Positions 1 to 12,828 of a stretch of 64,000 nt of DNA are shown one piece after another (the first letter of the stretch is position 1; each line of letters opens with the position of its first letter). The position numbers and the translations under genes were made by a program. This DNA is from Bryum argenteum (lineage: Eukaryota > Streptophyta > Bryopsida > Bryales > Bryaceae), in NCBI GenBank assembly GCA_037043015.1, contig CM073325.1, positions 11,263,001-11,327,000 on the forward strand. The letters are read 5' to 3'. The notes under the pieces were generated by a model. The model did no database searches, had not been told where the DNA came from, and was given only the letters and a program-made list of their open reading frames with translations.

Positions 1-411
1 AAATGTCGAGGGTCCACTAGCAAGAAAAATACAAACAAGGGAGTCCAATAACCAAATACACTCATTTGTTTTTGTTTTTATCCTTAGTAGGTACAGCTTC
101 GAAGATTGATTGGTTGTTGTGTTCCAAGTTCTACTGATCTTGGTCAATTTTGGTGAAAGTCCAATGGTCAAAGTAATTATATATGAAGAAGATGACCAGG
201 TTCAAGCATGAGATTAAAAATAGGATTGTGAAAAAAACATGACTACATTCATGGCATGATATTTTTACTTTGTAGATGTTGAATTACTAGTAGTCTTGGT
301 TTGGTTCTAGCTAGATTGATCAACGTGACGATATTGTAATATAGAGCCTATGTATTTTAAGATTGGGTTTTATTTAGGGAATGTCAAAGTGAAAAATCGA
401 TAATAATTGGA

Positions 412-431
412 TGTGTGTGTGTGTGTGTGTG
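412..431. repeat. (TG)10 microsatellite
   Basis: Ten uninterrupted TG dinucleotides in spacer DNA. Confidence 0.95.
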
Positions 432-1868
432 GAGGGAAGTTGTCGATGTTAGGTAGGAGAATCTAACTTTGAGCTTCTTCTATGATTGGGCATTTTTATT
501 GGAAATGAAGATTTCCTTGAGATTGCATGTTTGTTATATGGACATGTAATAGGGCAAATGATTATAGGTATAGCTATTCTAAAGTATGGCCATTGATTGA
601 TTGAATACGGCACGGAACGAGAATTTCCAAGGTGTCTCTTTAGAAATGAGGGCCTATGTTCGAGCTTTGGAATGGAATAAGGCTCCTATGCACATTGAAA
701 AATTGTCTTGAGCTCGCTCTCTTGTCAGTTAGAGAAGAGTTGAACGAGTTCATCAATTCTTTGTTCTTCACGTTTTGGTGTCGTTAATGTGAGTTCTTTT
801 TGTCATTTACTGAGCAGGTTAGGTGACGATAGAAGCAAGGAAAGTTGAGAGCAATATGAAACGCACCTCTAGGGGCATGGCTAGGATTCCAAAGAGTATA
901 AGGCTCTCAATGTGAGAAAGAGGACTAAATAGCAAGAGTGGCATGCCCTTGTCACTTCTAAACTTTGTAATTATATTTGTAAGTGCTTTTGAATACTGCA
1001 AAAATAAGCATACTTTATCTTTTTAGGAATCCGTGAAAAATAGTAATTTACTCATTCCATCACTTCAAGTATAGCAAAATGCTTAAATGCATGTTCATGA
1101 TAGGTTTGTCTATCATAAACAACAACTATAATAGGTGGGTTTGTCACATTCCTTTCCAAAGGATATCTAAACACTATGGTGAGCCAAGAGGACCTCGGGA
1201 GTAACGTCTCGGGCTCGGCAAGAGACAAGGTGAGGTAACCAAGGGGAGTTCCAAACAAACAACATGCAACGGTGTCGTGCTTGGAACGAACTTGGTGGTG
1301 TACCATATGTGGTTGGAAATCTTGTTCGACCACGCACCTAAGGATCCATAAAAGGTGCAATTTGGAGTTGTAAGTGTTGAGATATCACTCCCTAAAGTTG
1401 CAGCGCATTCGCGGGACAGTTCAGGATTGTTGCCTCTTGATACTCCAAATGACTTCCTTCATGGAATGCAACATCTTGCATGTCGTTGAAATGCTACGGA
1501 CAAGAGCTTTTAAGAATGCTAAGGGTTATGGTGAGCAAGGCAATGGTTTAGGAGATATAGCTCGTCAAAGTGCTGGGACTCGGGAATGTTACCTCATGGG
1601 ACACAAAATGTTTAGATGGGCATATCTCCCTTAAAAAAAGTTGTGATTGGGACAAGTAGGTAATTCATCAATATTTCCTTGAAGAGTAGATGTCAAAAGT
1701 GGGCTTGCACATCCCATTTAGATATATGTGCTAGGAGCTAGCTCAAGGGGAAGTTATTGGTCATTTTTGAGACTAAGGCAAAATAACATGTGGTCTTCCA
1801 AAGAAAAGTGTATCATGGAAGGCTCCTTAACACAAGATGTGGGAGCTACCGAAGAATACAAAGAGTAC

Positions 1869-1916
1869 TATCTTGCCAAGAACTTTGCCAAGAACTTTGC
1901 CAAGAGCTTTGCCAAG
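1869..1916. repeat. 12-bp minisatellite, four units
   Basis: Four consecutive copies of a unit close to AACTTTGCCAAG, the first and last slightly diverged. The period is a multiple of three, so short frames stay open on both strands here. They look like by-products of the repeat. Confidence 0.85.
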
Positions 1917-2090
1917 GCTTCCTTGCTCTCCATTTCTCCATACATTCCCCTTCTTTTGAACAAATTTCCGCTTTTATTAGCTATGACAAGATCAAGCATT
2001 CTTCCTAGATTTCTACGCTCATTCTTTTTCCAATTAAGGCGAGAATGTTTCATGTTTTAAGTGTTGATATAGATAAGCGAATTTATCATA

Positions 2091-2760
2091 ACATTGTAAA
2101 CATCCGCGCTCCGGCAGGTCTCGCATCCAAACGGTAGCGTCCGCGCCCCTCCCGTCAGCATGTCCTCATTGCCTTATGTCCACGTCCCTACATTCGTGCC
2201 CTATCTATTCGTCCACACCACGTCCTCTTTCCCATGTGGCGCCCATGTGCCAACCACGTCCCTAATATTTCACCTAGGCACAACCACATAGTCAATTTTA
2301 AAATTACCAAATAGTTGATGCCTCGTTGACTACATCGGGCAGACTCAGACCTCTATCGGACGTCCGTCCGTCACCCAAATGTACCCGGAGCGTGTTTGTT
2401 TTAGTTGGCATCAAGGTGGGCCGTTTCAAACCACCAAGAGCATCGTATAGCTTGTTCGTCGCTCTCAACCAAAACCTAGGTGTTTTGATCACAGGCTCCT
2501 TTGATCTCCACTTAGGCCACCTATCCGCTATCGACATCGCGGGCAATGAGGAACCAAGAATCTCCTCTCTCCGGGTTGCCAACATCGCCGTGGACAACCA
2601 CGCGATGGCTTCCGCAACCTTGTAAGTGTACAACCTTCGCGGAGCTCAACATCCAAAATTGCGAAAACTAGAAAGCTAGAGTTAGAGTTGCCGCGCCCTC
2701 CGCCTTGCACGCACCGTCAACCTCCCCACAAGATACCATTAAAAAAAGCCATACCTTCTT
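2091..2760. other. GC-richer island of unknown nature
   Basis: A block clearly richer in C and G than its flanks, with many CG dinucleotides. Overlapping open frames of about 100 codons run on both strands (2326-2625 plus, 2304-2633 minus) but neither protein is recognisable. It could be a decayed gene fragment, an old element or a promoter-like island. Confidence 0.35.
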
Positions 2761-3964
2761 CATCCTAGTACAATAAACATCGTACTCAAGACTATTCACA
2801 ACCATCTACATTCACCGAACTCCACCACACAATTTGTCATATGAAACAAATTTCTAATGCTCCAACATTGTTGAACAAATCCTTCGATGTCAACGTACTT
2901 GTAGAACAATCTTTAAAAAATGAGCCACTTTCTACATAGTACAACCATCTTCTTATTTTTATAGTCAAATAATGTATTATAGTACGACCATCTTTTTAGT
3001 GTAGCCAACGTGTGAAATGAGAGAAGCTAAACTGAAGATATACACGAGGCAATAATCTTTTTGGACTTTTGGTTTGGTACAACAAGATGAGAATATTCAT
3101 ATGCATCCCCATTCCTTATAATTTTCAAATGACACTTTTGGGGGTGTTTCCATTGGTTTTAAAAACACCAATAACAGAGAAAGTGTTAGATGACAAACAA
3201 CATGTGACTCAATATAAGTCAACACATCCATAGCATCACCGTACTCAAAATCAGGTAGCTTTACATGAATTTTTATTTTTATTATTTTTTTTTTTGCTTT
3301 TAGCACGTTGATGTAATTCATGGTCTGTGCCATTCACCATTAGAACGAAAAAGCAAAACGTGTATGGGTGAGCATATCTATAGTGACATGGAAACGAGTT
3401 CGTTATACTTGATGAAGCATCGTACTTTGTAACACAAGGTTTTTATGTACTTTGACGCGGTTATCTTTATAAATTGGTTGCATGTGGATTTTCCTTGAAA
3501 TTCTTCTATTACAATAATTAGTTTTTGGTATGATCAATTTGACATGCTTATTCTTGTATTTCTCACATGCCCTCTAGGTTGTCTTAATTAAATTTCATCA
3601 TTTTCATGCACAAGTACAATGGTATTGGTGAATAGAATATTTTGTGTTTACGAACCTTGAGTTTCGATAAGAGACATACACTAGAAGTAAAAACAATACA
3701 TGTAGAGTTAATTTAGTTTAGGGGATAAAAGAACTAGGTTGTTGTGATCAATGAAGATTCTCGTATGCAACACATGGTTGTTTTTGTTGTCTAGAACATG
3801 TAAAATTGACATAGTTATTTTTTTGGTTTTGTGCTTATGGGTAAATGATGTGCATAACGATAGTTTCTCATTAAAGTAATGGGTTTATAAAAAGAATATC
3901 ATTTGTTTATTCCTTCACTTCCTTTTACATGTTTTTATTCTTGTATGATGGGAAATGAAGACTT
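2761..3964. other. Intergenic spacer
   Basis: AT-rich, no supported gene. Contains a T-rich run near 3275-3295. Confidence 0.5.
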
Positions 3965-4044
3965 TTAACCCTTAAACTTCAAGCCCCTCTGAAAATACAC
4001 TGGAAACCAAGCCCGAGGGGCATGCTCTGACGTTTAAGGGTTAA
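3965..4044. mobile_element. Ultra-short TTAA-flanked MITE (72 bp body)
   Basis: Flanked by TTAA on both sides (3965-3968 and 4041-4044). The body begins CCCTTAAACTTC and ends GACGTTTAAGGG, an inverted pair. Further in, GCCCCTC and GAGGGGC form a second inverted match. Its right arm resembles the termini of the 361-bp element at 10947 and the 331-bp element at 45334, so it looks like an extreme deletion product of the same family. No coding capacity. Confidence 0.7.
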
Positions 4045-5376
4045 GTGTCTCAAGGGAAATACCTTATTTTCACTCTATAATTGTACAATTATAATTCAAT
4101 TTGGTGAATGGAATATATTATGTTTGAGAATTATTCAAAAAACACTTTGAGATATGTGCACTTAATTTTAGGTTAATAATGGGTTTGAATTTCTTTTAGT
4201 CCATAGGAGAGTAAGTTTTGTATGAAAATAGTTCATAGATCTCATTATGATGATCGATGTTGGGGGAGAATATATATAGATTGGTGTTCCTAAAAAACTC
4301 ATCCAGATATAAAATTCTCTTAGTGGGTTTGACTAACTTTGAAGTTCACAATCTTTTAGAGATAAAGTGATTCTACAAACTAATCATGAACAATTTAGAG
4401 TGCGCCCATTTTCTCTCCTAGTACAACTATTTGTGTATAACAAACTATAATCTTTGGACTATCAATTAGCAATCATGTTTGCATCAATTAGATTTTTATT
4501 TTCATAACTCAATTTTTATGGTTCAAATATCATGTGTGCATTCTCAATCAAAATACTAGATGTACTATGACATAACCAACATAAGGGTTTGAATATTTTC
4601 CACAAGACATCATGCCAAAGTTGAATGAATTTCACTAAGAAGTTGTGTCATGGTTAATTTATTAGACTTTAGCAGTTTTCCACTAGATGCACAATCAAAA
4701 TTTTCTTTTGGTTTGATGATATTATTATTAATATCAAAGATGTAGATACATGAAAGGCTAATTTGGAAATACTGCTAAGAAAAAGGCCAACCAATAAAAG
4801 CCTTTTTAATCACTTACAAGCCTGTAAAAATTTTAAAGTTTAGTAAATAAATTTAAGATTTTAAACTTTCAAAGGTGAGATCTTGACGATAGCTTACTTA
4901 TTTATGTAAATGAGTAATTTGTTTACCAAGAATGAATGTAATTCATAAGATATAAGGTTCAACCATTCGAATATGTATGTTGACCACATAGGCAATGTAG
5001 GTTTTCAAATTCCAATGCCTAAAATAAGTGCCTTAAGGATGTTTGGAATAATTGAGCCTAACTCATGAATAGAAGAGATTGATGTAAGGTGGACACTAAT
5101 TCCATCTCTCATATCTTATATGTCCCATCTTTGGTAAGAATTTGTCTCATACATGTGGTTTTGGTATCCCAGTAGAAAGTGAGGAGAAATTGTCTCATAC
5201 AACTTGTCCCATTGGAAAGGTCGTATTGGTTTGTGTTAGTCATTGTGAATGACTTCTATTAGATGGTGTTTTTTATTTAGCATTATTGGCTTCCAACAAC
5301 CCAAATTGGAACACAAATTTTCATATGTATTACACGATTGAAATTGAAACGTGAATACTGCATATACGTAATTACC
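4045..5376. other. Intergenic spacer
   Basis: AT-rich and featureless to inspection. No gene supported. Confidence 0.5.
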
Positions 5377-5686
5377 TATCGTACCACCATATCAAATTCG
5401 TTCATAAATAATTATATTTTTGAAAAACCGAAAAAATTCAAATATCTTAAGCCAAGAGGAACGAAAAGTTGATATATCATATTATGAAAAGGATATCCAA
5501 AAGTTGGGAAACTATATCCAAAAACTCCTTTAGTGTGACAAAAGGGTATCCAAAAGTTGGAAAATTATATCCAAAAAAACAAAAGAACGATGTTTAAAAG
5601 AATCTATTTCCAATAGACGAACCTTATTTTTCAAAATAAATAAATATTCGTTCGTTGAGGACCAAACCTGCTATGGTGGTACAGTA
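5377..5686. mobile_element. TA-flanked MITE, CGTACCACCATA family, copy 1
   Basis: Body of about 306 bp between TA dinucleotides. The left end reads TCGTACCACCAT and the right end reads ATGGTGGTACAG, its inverted counterpart. The same ends and much of the interior recur in the element at 44866-45146. A TA duplication and short matching ends are typical of Tc1/mariner-type MITEs. Internal direct repeats around GGATATCCAAAAGTTGG occur twice. Non-coding. Confidence 0.75.
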
Positions 5687-7450
5687 TACCACACAATTTT
5701 CTAGTGAATGAAAAATGGTTAAAGGAGAGAGAATGAACAGATTACATCATACATGAAACTCATAACGAACGCACAAAACAATTCAGAACTAAAGACTTAC
5801 ACTAAAATCAAGCAAATTTCTCAAAAACATCTCATAAATGTAATTTCCACCTCTTCAAAATCAACCTTCTTCTACAATCCCTCATTCTAAATGTCCTAGA
5901 TCACCGGTGCCTCTACAGGCCCCCACCCTACGATAAGAACATTCTCTTGAACCAAAATTCTAAAAACATCAGTTTTCCCTCAATTCAATTATAAAATGAA
6001 TACACTTTTAGAACCTCGAATGTGATGCGCACCCCACCGACGCTCCTTCAGAGCAACCTCGGAAAGGGGGGGCCGGGGGGTTCTACCGGCACTTGCTTTT
6101 GCTATGGAGCGACAAGCATACCGGTATTAGGGTGAGGGTCTAGAGCAGAATGTGGGTATTAGTTTTTTCCATTTTTAGCCATAAACCCCAATTGCCCCCA
6201 AATCAGCAAAATGGGAAAATATGATTTTAAAAGGGCCAGGGCAACAACCCTAATTTAATGCATGCAGCTGAGCGTATGATGACTGGCAGTGAAGGGGGCG
6301 GGCCAGGTACATTGGTGGCTCCATGCTCCTGGTCCACAGGCTTGACCCGGTTCATTGCACTTGGCCTGACCGGTCAGCCCGGTCACTTGGAAGAGGGCTG
6401 GATTGGCGTCCAGGGGGGATGCACCTGATGATTTGAATTCCACCCCCTTTTCCGATGCATGAGATTATGCAGTGGAGTGTGCCATCATCAGATTTTGTGA
6501 GGCTATGGTATGTGTGTTCCTTCGCTTGGTCACGGTTTTTTCTATGGACTCCCCGCGTGGAGAATGTAGTTGTGATCGTTATCGTATCGTTGAATGCGAC
6601 CGTTGCACGTTTCGAACGTTATGCATGTTGTCTTTTTGGTTGTTATGTCTACCATATTTGAATGAGGATCGTAATTGATATGGATCATGAAGATTATAAT
6701 AAACCTATGATCTAATTTGTTTTGCCCAATAAGTAACATGAACAATCAAACCTACAAATAACATAAGAAACTAACCATAATGGGTACCTTTAAAAGGTTT
6801 TATATTAAGTCATGATACGTTTAATGATTTATAGTCACAATAACTAAGTCAAGAGATATGTTTGTTTAAAATACCACGTGCTGATAGAATTCCTTGTCCT
6901 ATAAAATACCAAAATAACTTATGAGAGGAAATAGTTTTTTCTCGATGGCCCCAACGACACCAAGAGTCCACGATTACCCAAATGGCCAAACGCTCCCCCT
7001 TCGAATTTTAAAGCACAACAAAATTCCCCGACCAAGGAAATATTTTCAAGAACAAGAAGGAACACATTTGCAAAAGTGCCTCCACCGAAAAGGGACTCCA
7101 CAAAACGAGGAAGACAACATAATGGCCAAACAGATCTAGCAAACAGGCAACCGGAAAGCGGAAGGAAAGTATTGCCTCGGGGGACCCCGAGCCTAAGGAC
7201 CGTCAATATCTTCCCAACAATCAGGGACCCAGCCTTGGTCCAGCCTCGGATTCATCCACCCAGGCTCGGCACCAACACTTTCTCATCCACTTTCATCCGC
7301 TCCATCCCTGGGTACTCGGCCAGTGGCCATCTCTCCATCGTGGTTCCCGAGGGCAGGCACTACACCACCACCCCTGCTTGCAACTCGTTTTTGCTCCTCT
7401 CTCGCTTGCGATCACAACCCACATGAGATTCGTCTACACACGGACGGACC
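5687..7450. other. Intergenic spacer with GC-rich patches
   Basis: Two GC-rich patches, about 6020-6470 and 6930-7450, sit in otherwise AT-rich sequence. Short frames are open in several phases, but I recognise no protein. The second patch has repeated CCTCGGG/GGCTCGG words and may be the remains of an element or distal promoter sequence of the gene at 8120. Confidence 0.4.
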
Positions 7451-8119
7451 TCTCGTGGGCTGTACCGCAACAAGCCGTTCTTTCATAGATCGTTCTTTGC
7501 CCCTGTTCTGTTCCTTTTCAAGCAAGCCTTGGATGATGCAACTCTTTGTCACGATGTACAGCACATTGCAGCGTTATCCACCCTCTTCTTCTTAGTACAT
7601 ATACTGCATTCCCTCCTCAAAGCTCCTCACTCCCTCTACTCAGTTCTTACTTCAGAGAGAGTGTGCTCCAAAAGCACCCGCAATCATTTCCATTTCCTCC
7701 TAAGCAGTGAGTGTCAGAAGGAATTAAAATCACGACATTACTGTCTCACCTTTTTGGTTCTCTTTTATCTAGACCACTACCTCTCTCCTGATCAGCTCCC
7801 TTGGGTGGCTTCCGATTCTCTTTTCGGCGCCCTCTTTGAAGAGAGTGGATTGAGAGCCATTTTTCCAATCGTCGAGACATTAGTGTTCAAGACAGCGACT
7901 AGCTACCTCCAGGTACTAACTTCAAGTGCAAGCAACTGTTTGTAGTAGATTTTGTAGCGTCTGGTTTTAGGAAACCCTCAGTTGGGCTTGGTCAGAGAGC
8001 AATTAGGTGTGCAGGTTTCTTTAGCATTGTGTGCTTTGTTTTAGTTTTGCTGTTGTGAATTGCAGGTTTTCTGAATTGGCTTGTGTTTGATATGCAGGTT
8101 TAGTTGTGTGCTTTGCACC
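7451..8119 (+). promoter_or_regulatory. Probable promoter and 5'UTR of the ChaC-like gene
   Basis: CT-rich sequence rises in 7480-7700, typical of a plant 5' leader, and the coding start is at 8120. A donor-like CAG|GTACTAAC near 7911 and an acceptor-like ATATGCAG ending near 8098 could bound a leader intron of about 190 bp. No clear TATA box was found. Assignment rests on position and composition. Confidence 0.35.
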
Positions 8120-9757
8120 ATGGTGCTGTGGGTGTTCGGTTACGGTTCTTTGATATGGAAGACGGGGTTCGAGTACGATGAACGTGTGGTGGGGTTCATC
8201 AAAGGCTACACGCGTGTGTTCAATCAAGGTTTGTGCATACATTGTCTCAATCACATCAGTCCATCTCTCTTCGAAGTCGGAAAACGTCATTATCTAGACT
8301 CTTCGCAGCATGATTAACCCTAATCCATTGTTCAGCCAAAATAGCTTCCCTCCATTTCAAAGGATTAGTAGTCGGTATATGAGGATCGGTAGAATCAAAG
8401 ACATGGAGGTTCTTCGGAGAGAGAAGGATGCTTAAAGTGCAGAGCAATTTGTATGTGTAGATTTTAGGGCGGGAGTGTCACGACGAATTTCTTCGTGCAT
8501 ACCACTCTTCAATATTCAGTTTTAGGGTTGGACTATGTATGGTTTAGAATCTAGTTCGCTGATGCCATTTGTGGTCAATTGCAGCGAGCACTGATCACCG
8601 AGGAACACGCGAGTATCCGGGACGAACGGTCACTCTGGAGCCGCAAGAAGGAGCTCGAGTAGATGGATGTGCATATCGAGTCACCGGCACTGATGCCGAG
8701 CAGCTTGTACTCTCGGTAAGCTAAGCTTCGCTACTCATCAAACTTCGAGAAAATGCCACATTTCTTTTCTTTTCAGAGACTGACTTCGCCAAGTACTTGT
8801 GGGTGCAGTATCTTGAGCTTCGAGAGTTCGAGTACGACATCCGGACCTTCGTCGACTTCTACACTGTAAGTATTGCATCTAAGCATTCTCTCCATGGATC
8901 ACTTAATCTTGGCATAATTGGATGCAAGCTTCGATACAATCGTTGGTTAACATTGGTGATCGATGATTCTGTGCAGGATGATTCACCAAACCAACCAGCA
9001 ATCACGGGGGTGTTAGTGTACATCGGATCTCCATGCAGAACGAAGAACCAATACTACCTAGGATCAGCTCCTCTCCGGGACATGGCCAAGTGAGTTACAC
9101 TTTTCATCATGAAGCCATTTTACACTACACCTCGACATTCCAAATGCCTTCATACACATGTCGATATTCTTACCATATCTGTTGAATCTTGCAGCCAAAT
9201 TGCAACGGCCAGAGGTCCTGCTGGAACGAATTACGAGTACTTGTTCCGGCTTGAAGAAGCCCTATACGATATTGGTAAGTCCTCACAAACCATATCCAGC
9301 TCAGTAAATTGTATCGTTTCATCATCTCATAGATTATCTTACTCACGATCAGTGTACGCTGAAATAAGATTGTTGATCATGCTATGAAAGTCTCGAAGAT
9401 AACCATATCTTTAGATAAAGAGTAGCCACATTGTATTCTTTTCATTGCCGTTAAAGTCTAATTGCTAATATTTATGGTGGTTGTGCAGGTTGTGTGGACC
9501 AGTATATCATAGACCTAGCCAACGAGGTGCGGAAGATTCTCGGAGTATACGAGGATCGAAAACAAGTGGTACAAAAGTTCGAGGATGAGAAGCCAGTCGA
9601 GGATTTCGAGCACGACAAGAAGAAGTTGCTCAAGGCATTTCAAAAAGAGGAGAAGATGCTACTGAAGGAGGACAAGCTGTTGTTGAATCGACAAAAGTTG
9701 CTCAAGAGTTTCGATGATCGAAAACTGCTGGACAAGTGCGAAGCAATTGTTTGCTAG
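8120..9757 (+). CDS. GGCT2: ChaC-like gamma-glutamylcyclotransferase, six exons, long charged tail
   Basis: Predicted to split glutathione (or gamma-glutamyl peptides) into 5-oxoproline and Cys-Gly in the cytosol. Exons 8120-8228, 8585-8715, 8779-8865, 8977-9089, 9195-9274 and 9489-9757 join in frame through GT-AG introns to give 262 residues. The start [13 protein letters not shown] is the family N-terminus. An in-frame ATG at 8081 is less likely. Other family landmarks are DHRGT near residue 40, [10 protein letters not shown] (E96 is the likely catalytic glutamate), YYLGSAPL, and [13 protein letters not shown] followed by ANEVRKIL near 184-191. Plant relatives usually end near here at roughly 190-220 residues. 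This protein adds about 70 residues rich in Lys, Glu and Leu, with KKLLKAF/KLLKSF quasi-repeats and a CEAIVC terminus, probably helical or coiled coil. The third exon uses a CAGAG|ACT acceptor. Confidence 0.9.
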
Positions 9758-10942
9758 CAATTAACACCGACACAGCAACAACAACAAAATGAGACCGAAT
9801 ATCGACATAACAACAAGGAAGGATGATTCTCTTTATTAGCATCATCACTTCTCTTCTCACCTCCTATTTTGAGGTGCTTTGAACTGTACTTAGCAACCCC
9901 CTTTTTTTGTGGATTGCTGCAGAGACTGACACATTCTTCCCTCGTGGAAAACTCACATGGCCCTGTTGTAAGATTAGTTATGGCCACTACTGATGAGATG
10001 ATGGCGAATCTCTAACCTATATTCCAGTTGGAAGTTTGCACGAGATGCTTTTGCTCACTTCACGGCAGTACATTAAAATAACCTTACTATTTATTTATTT
10101 ATTCTTTCATCACTGCAAAGATGGTGATGAGTTTTTAAATCTTTCTATTGATGTTGATATGTATCGATGTTTTGCCAGTTGGATGGTTGCTAACATTGTG
10201 CTGATATTCAGGAGGAAATATTTGCTGTTCTAAAAGCACACAATGCCATTATAAGAATGTCACTTTTCTCATACTAGTAGAGAAGGAGATTGAGCCAAGT
10301 TTGTAGTATGTTTGAATGCATAGTTAATTTGCTTGTTCACTTTTTCATGCTTGTAGAACAGGCAAGTTTGTAGGATGTTTGGAGGCACAGATAACTTGCT
10401 CGTTGATGCTCACTTAGTGCGTCTTGGAAGTACATGAGTGGACTTGCTTGTTTAGCGTTTTCTGGAACTACATGATTGGTGAATGCAACACACTACTAGG
10501 TCGAAAATAGGCTGATGTTGTGCATGTGTATTAAAAGTATCTGATTGGGAATAGTATCTGATTGGGAATAGGCAGGTGATATGAAACAAGTGAGGAAGGA
10601 AATTTTTGTATGTACAGATTTGCAATGTATACCGACACAACGAGAGAGAATGCTCGTAGAACTCACTTTCTATGCAGGGTGCATAGCATGGGAGTTGGGA
10701 AGTTCTATATTCAGTTGTTATTACTTGGGAAGCACTTGTTGTGTAAATGCAGGATGTTACTCTATGATTGTAAAAAGTGTATATTCCCTAAAAGAGAAGC
10801 TCTACAGTTACCTCCAGACAGCCATGTCTGAATTTTCTTGACGATTTCTTTTTTTATTCAATTTTGGAAAATCTAATTGTAGGATCTTGTTCATAAAGGT
10901 TAAATTAGTGAACAGTTTGGGAAGTTTTTAGAGGTCATTCGG
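9758..10942. other. 3' flank of the ChaC-like gene and spacer
   Basis: The 3'UTR begins directly after the stop. No distinct poly(A) signal could be fixed. The short overlapping frames at 10581-10841 are not recognisable. A small direct repeat, GTATCTGATTGGGAATAG, occurs twice around 10536-10571. Confidence 0.4.
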
Positions 10943-11311
10943 TTAACCCTTAAAGGCGCATGTCAGCCCCTCGGGCTGTTTTCCAACAGAATCTTGCCTG
11001 TAGCTCTTTTGATTCTCAAATTTTCACTTACTTTTTTATATCATTCTGGTCAACTTTTTGTGATGCATCTACAAAGTGAAATCCTACAATTCAAATCGCA
11101 ATTTGTATGAGTGATTTGTGCTTTGAAAGGATTGTAGTAAGTAGGTTGAGATTGCACAAAACCTTGTAGGAGGTTGCAAACTCATCATTGATTGGTTCAT
11201 TCATGCTGCCCAAGTTCAAAAAGTGCACTATTCATGTTGCCCAAGTCCAAAAGGTGTTGAGATCCAATTTCGGGCTGCCCATTGAGGAGTGGAAGGACCT
11301 TTAAGGGTTAA
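10943..11311. mobile_element. TTAA-flanked MITE (361 bp body)
   Basis: TTAA at 10943-10946 and 11308-11311. The body starts CCCTTAAAGGCGC and ends GACCTTTAAGGG. The interior is closely related over its whole length to the element at 45334-45664, sharing for example CTTTGAAAGGATTGTAG and CCTTGTAGGAGGTTGC. It has one internal duplication of a TGCCCAAGT segment. Non-coding, so any transposase must act from elsewhere. Confidence 0.8.
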
Positions 11312-12058
11312 TATCCTCCACTTCACATGATGTTCACTTCTGACTGATACTCATGTTATACGTGGATGGTACCCATGTCATAACCCTGTGATACTTGGGG
11401 TAATTTTCAAGAATTTCAACCTGTAAAAAGCCTAAACCTTGAAAACTTCATTCGGAAATTCTTGAGATAAACCGGCCAACTTCTAACTAAATGCTGGTAC
11501 TTCCCGTTCATTGAATTAGTCTACTCACCAACTTTTATCAAATTCTACAATACAAATCTCAAGATATATCGAGTCGAAGTTTCAGTTTTTGTAGAAACAA
11601 CCTATATTTTTAAGCAAATCGACTCAATTCAAGCTTCTCTCTCCTTTAGGGCATATACATAAGAATAGTAAAGAAACGGTGTATGCAATTGTTGTAAGTA
11701 GAGTTGTGAAATTGTGATATGTAGTGTTGACTCGAATTGTGGTGGTATTGATTTATTGTTTGTGAGAATACGTATAAAGTCAAGGTGTCTAGTTTGCATT
11801 ACATGGTTTTAATCCTAACCAATAATATAAGCCTCTTTTATATATGGTTTCTTTTGTAATGACACGAAGTTTAGTACTCATGAGATTTGGACATGAGGAA
11901 TTTAGATCCCTAGTTTTGAGAATCTTCCCAACTTACATCCTAGTGCAATTTTTTGAATTTGTTTGGTTGGTTTACATTCTCATACGCTTGTTGTAAGAGG
12001 GTTGTTAGCAATTAGTTGATACTACAAATAGGTAAGGTGGTAACATTAATATAAATTT

Positions 12059-12164
12059 TACTCCCTCCATCCCATTATTATTGTCCAGTGGGTTCTCTCA
12101 AATCTACAGCACAAGGTAGATTTGAGAGAACTTATTCCACAATTATAATAGGACAGAGGGAGTA
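12059..12164. mobile_element. Stowaway-type MITE (102 bp)
   Basis: TA on both sides, left end CTCCCTCCATCCC, right end GGACAGAGGGAG. These are the classic Stowaway termini found across land plants, belonging to the Tc1/mariner superfamily. The middle, AAATCTAC...GTAGATTT, is also inverted, so the whole unit folds into a hairpin. Confidence 0.9.
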
Positions 12165-12495
12165 TCTGCTAGTAGTTGTTGTACCCATGAATGGAAGGCA
12201 TTATATGCATTTTTTACGGTGTACCAAATGCAAGTTGAATAAATCTTTGAGATATCATCTCATCACATTTGTTATTATCCACATGATTTATTGAATCTAT
12301 TTTAATACATTGCATTAGTTGGTTCAATTGCTAAACGCCCTTGTGTTCATTTTGGAACGATGTGAAAAGCGCAACATTGGTCAAACTCCCTCCTCCTACC
12401 ATTTGACATATGTAGGAAAGAAAAAGGTTTCTAAGTCTACTCTTGTATTTAATTCTCTAAGTATGTGGAATATTAATTGCATAGTTTTTTATAAG

Positions 12496-12828
12496 AAGTA
12501 GAGATTACCAACCTATTTAGAGGCCATGGTGAATAGATTGTTTGTTCAACGTATTCTTGGATATGTGCTCGAAGGCTATCACACAAACCCCTATCAGGGT
12601 GAATACTATGCTAGTTCCTACCTAGCCACTAGTGCCTTAGAGATACCCAACATGGTATCCCCCGAAGGGCTTTGAGGTACCCATACAACGAGGTTGAAGA
12701 ACCCCACTCCATAGTTGGGTGGACTAAGGTGGTGAGCACCACGGTGACATAAGGAGTAGAAACCACAACCTCCTCATTGGGGGCCATGAGTCCTGATCAC
12801 CAAGTCAAGGCTTGTAGTGCTTGCATAG
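12496..12828 (-). mobile_element. tRNA-derived SINE copy A, near full length
   Basis: Read on the minus strand it runs from a tRNA-like head near 12828 (GCCTTGACTTGGTGAT box A region, then CCCAATGAGGAGG) through CCACCCAACTATGG, GGTACCTCAAAGCCC and CTAGGTAGGAACTAGC to the 3' end CTAAATAGGTTGG near 12500. It matches the complete copy at 27123 throughout. A second, oppositely oriented 3' portion abuts its head. Confidence 0.8.

Larger units (their letters stand above)
1..2090. other. Intergenic spacer, no gene recognised
   Basis: AT-rich sequence with only short chance reading frames on both strands. None shows a recognisable domain, splice structure or codon bias. It contains one TG microsatellite and one 12-bp tandem repeat, listed separately. 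Confidence 0.6.

Noticed and set aside
2304-2633. Overlapping 100-codon frames on both strands
   Set aside because: GC-rich DNA keeps frames open by chance; neither product is recognisable.
7529-7945. 138-codon plus-strand gene
   Set aside because: Lies in the CT-rich presumed leader of the ChaC-like gene; hydrophobic low-complexity translation without a recognisable family.
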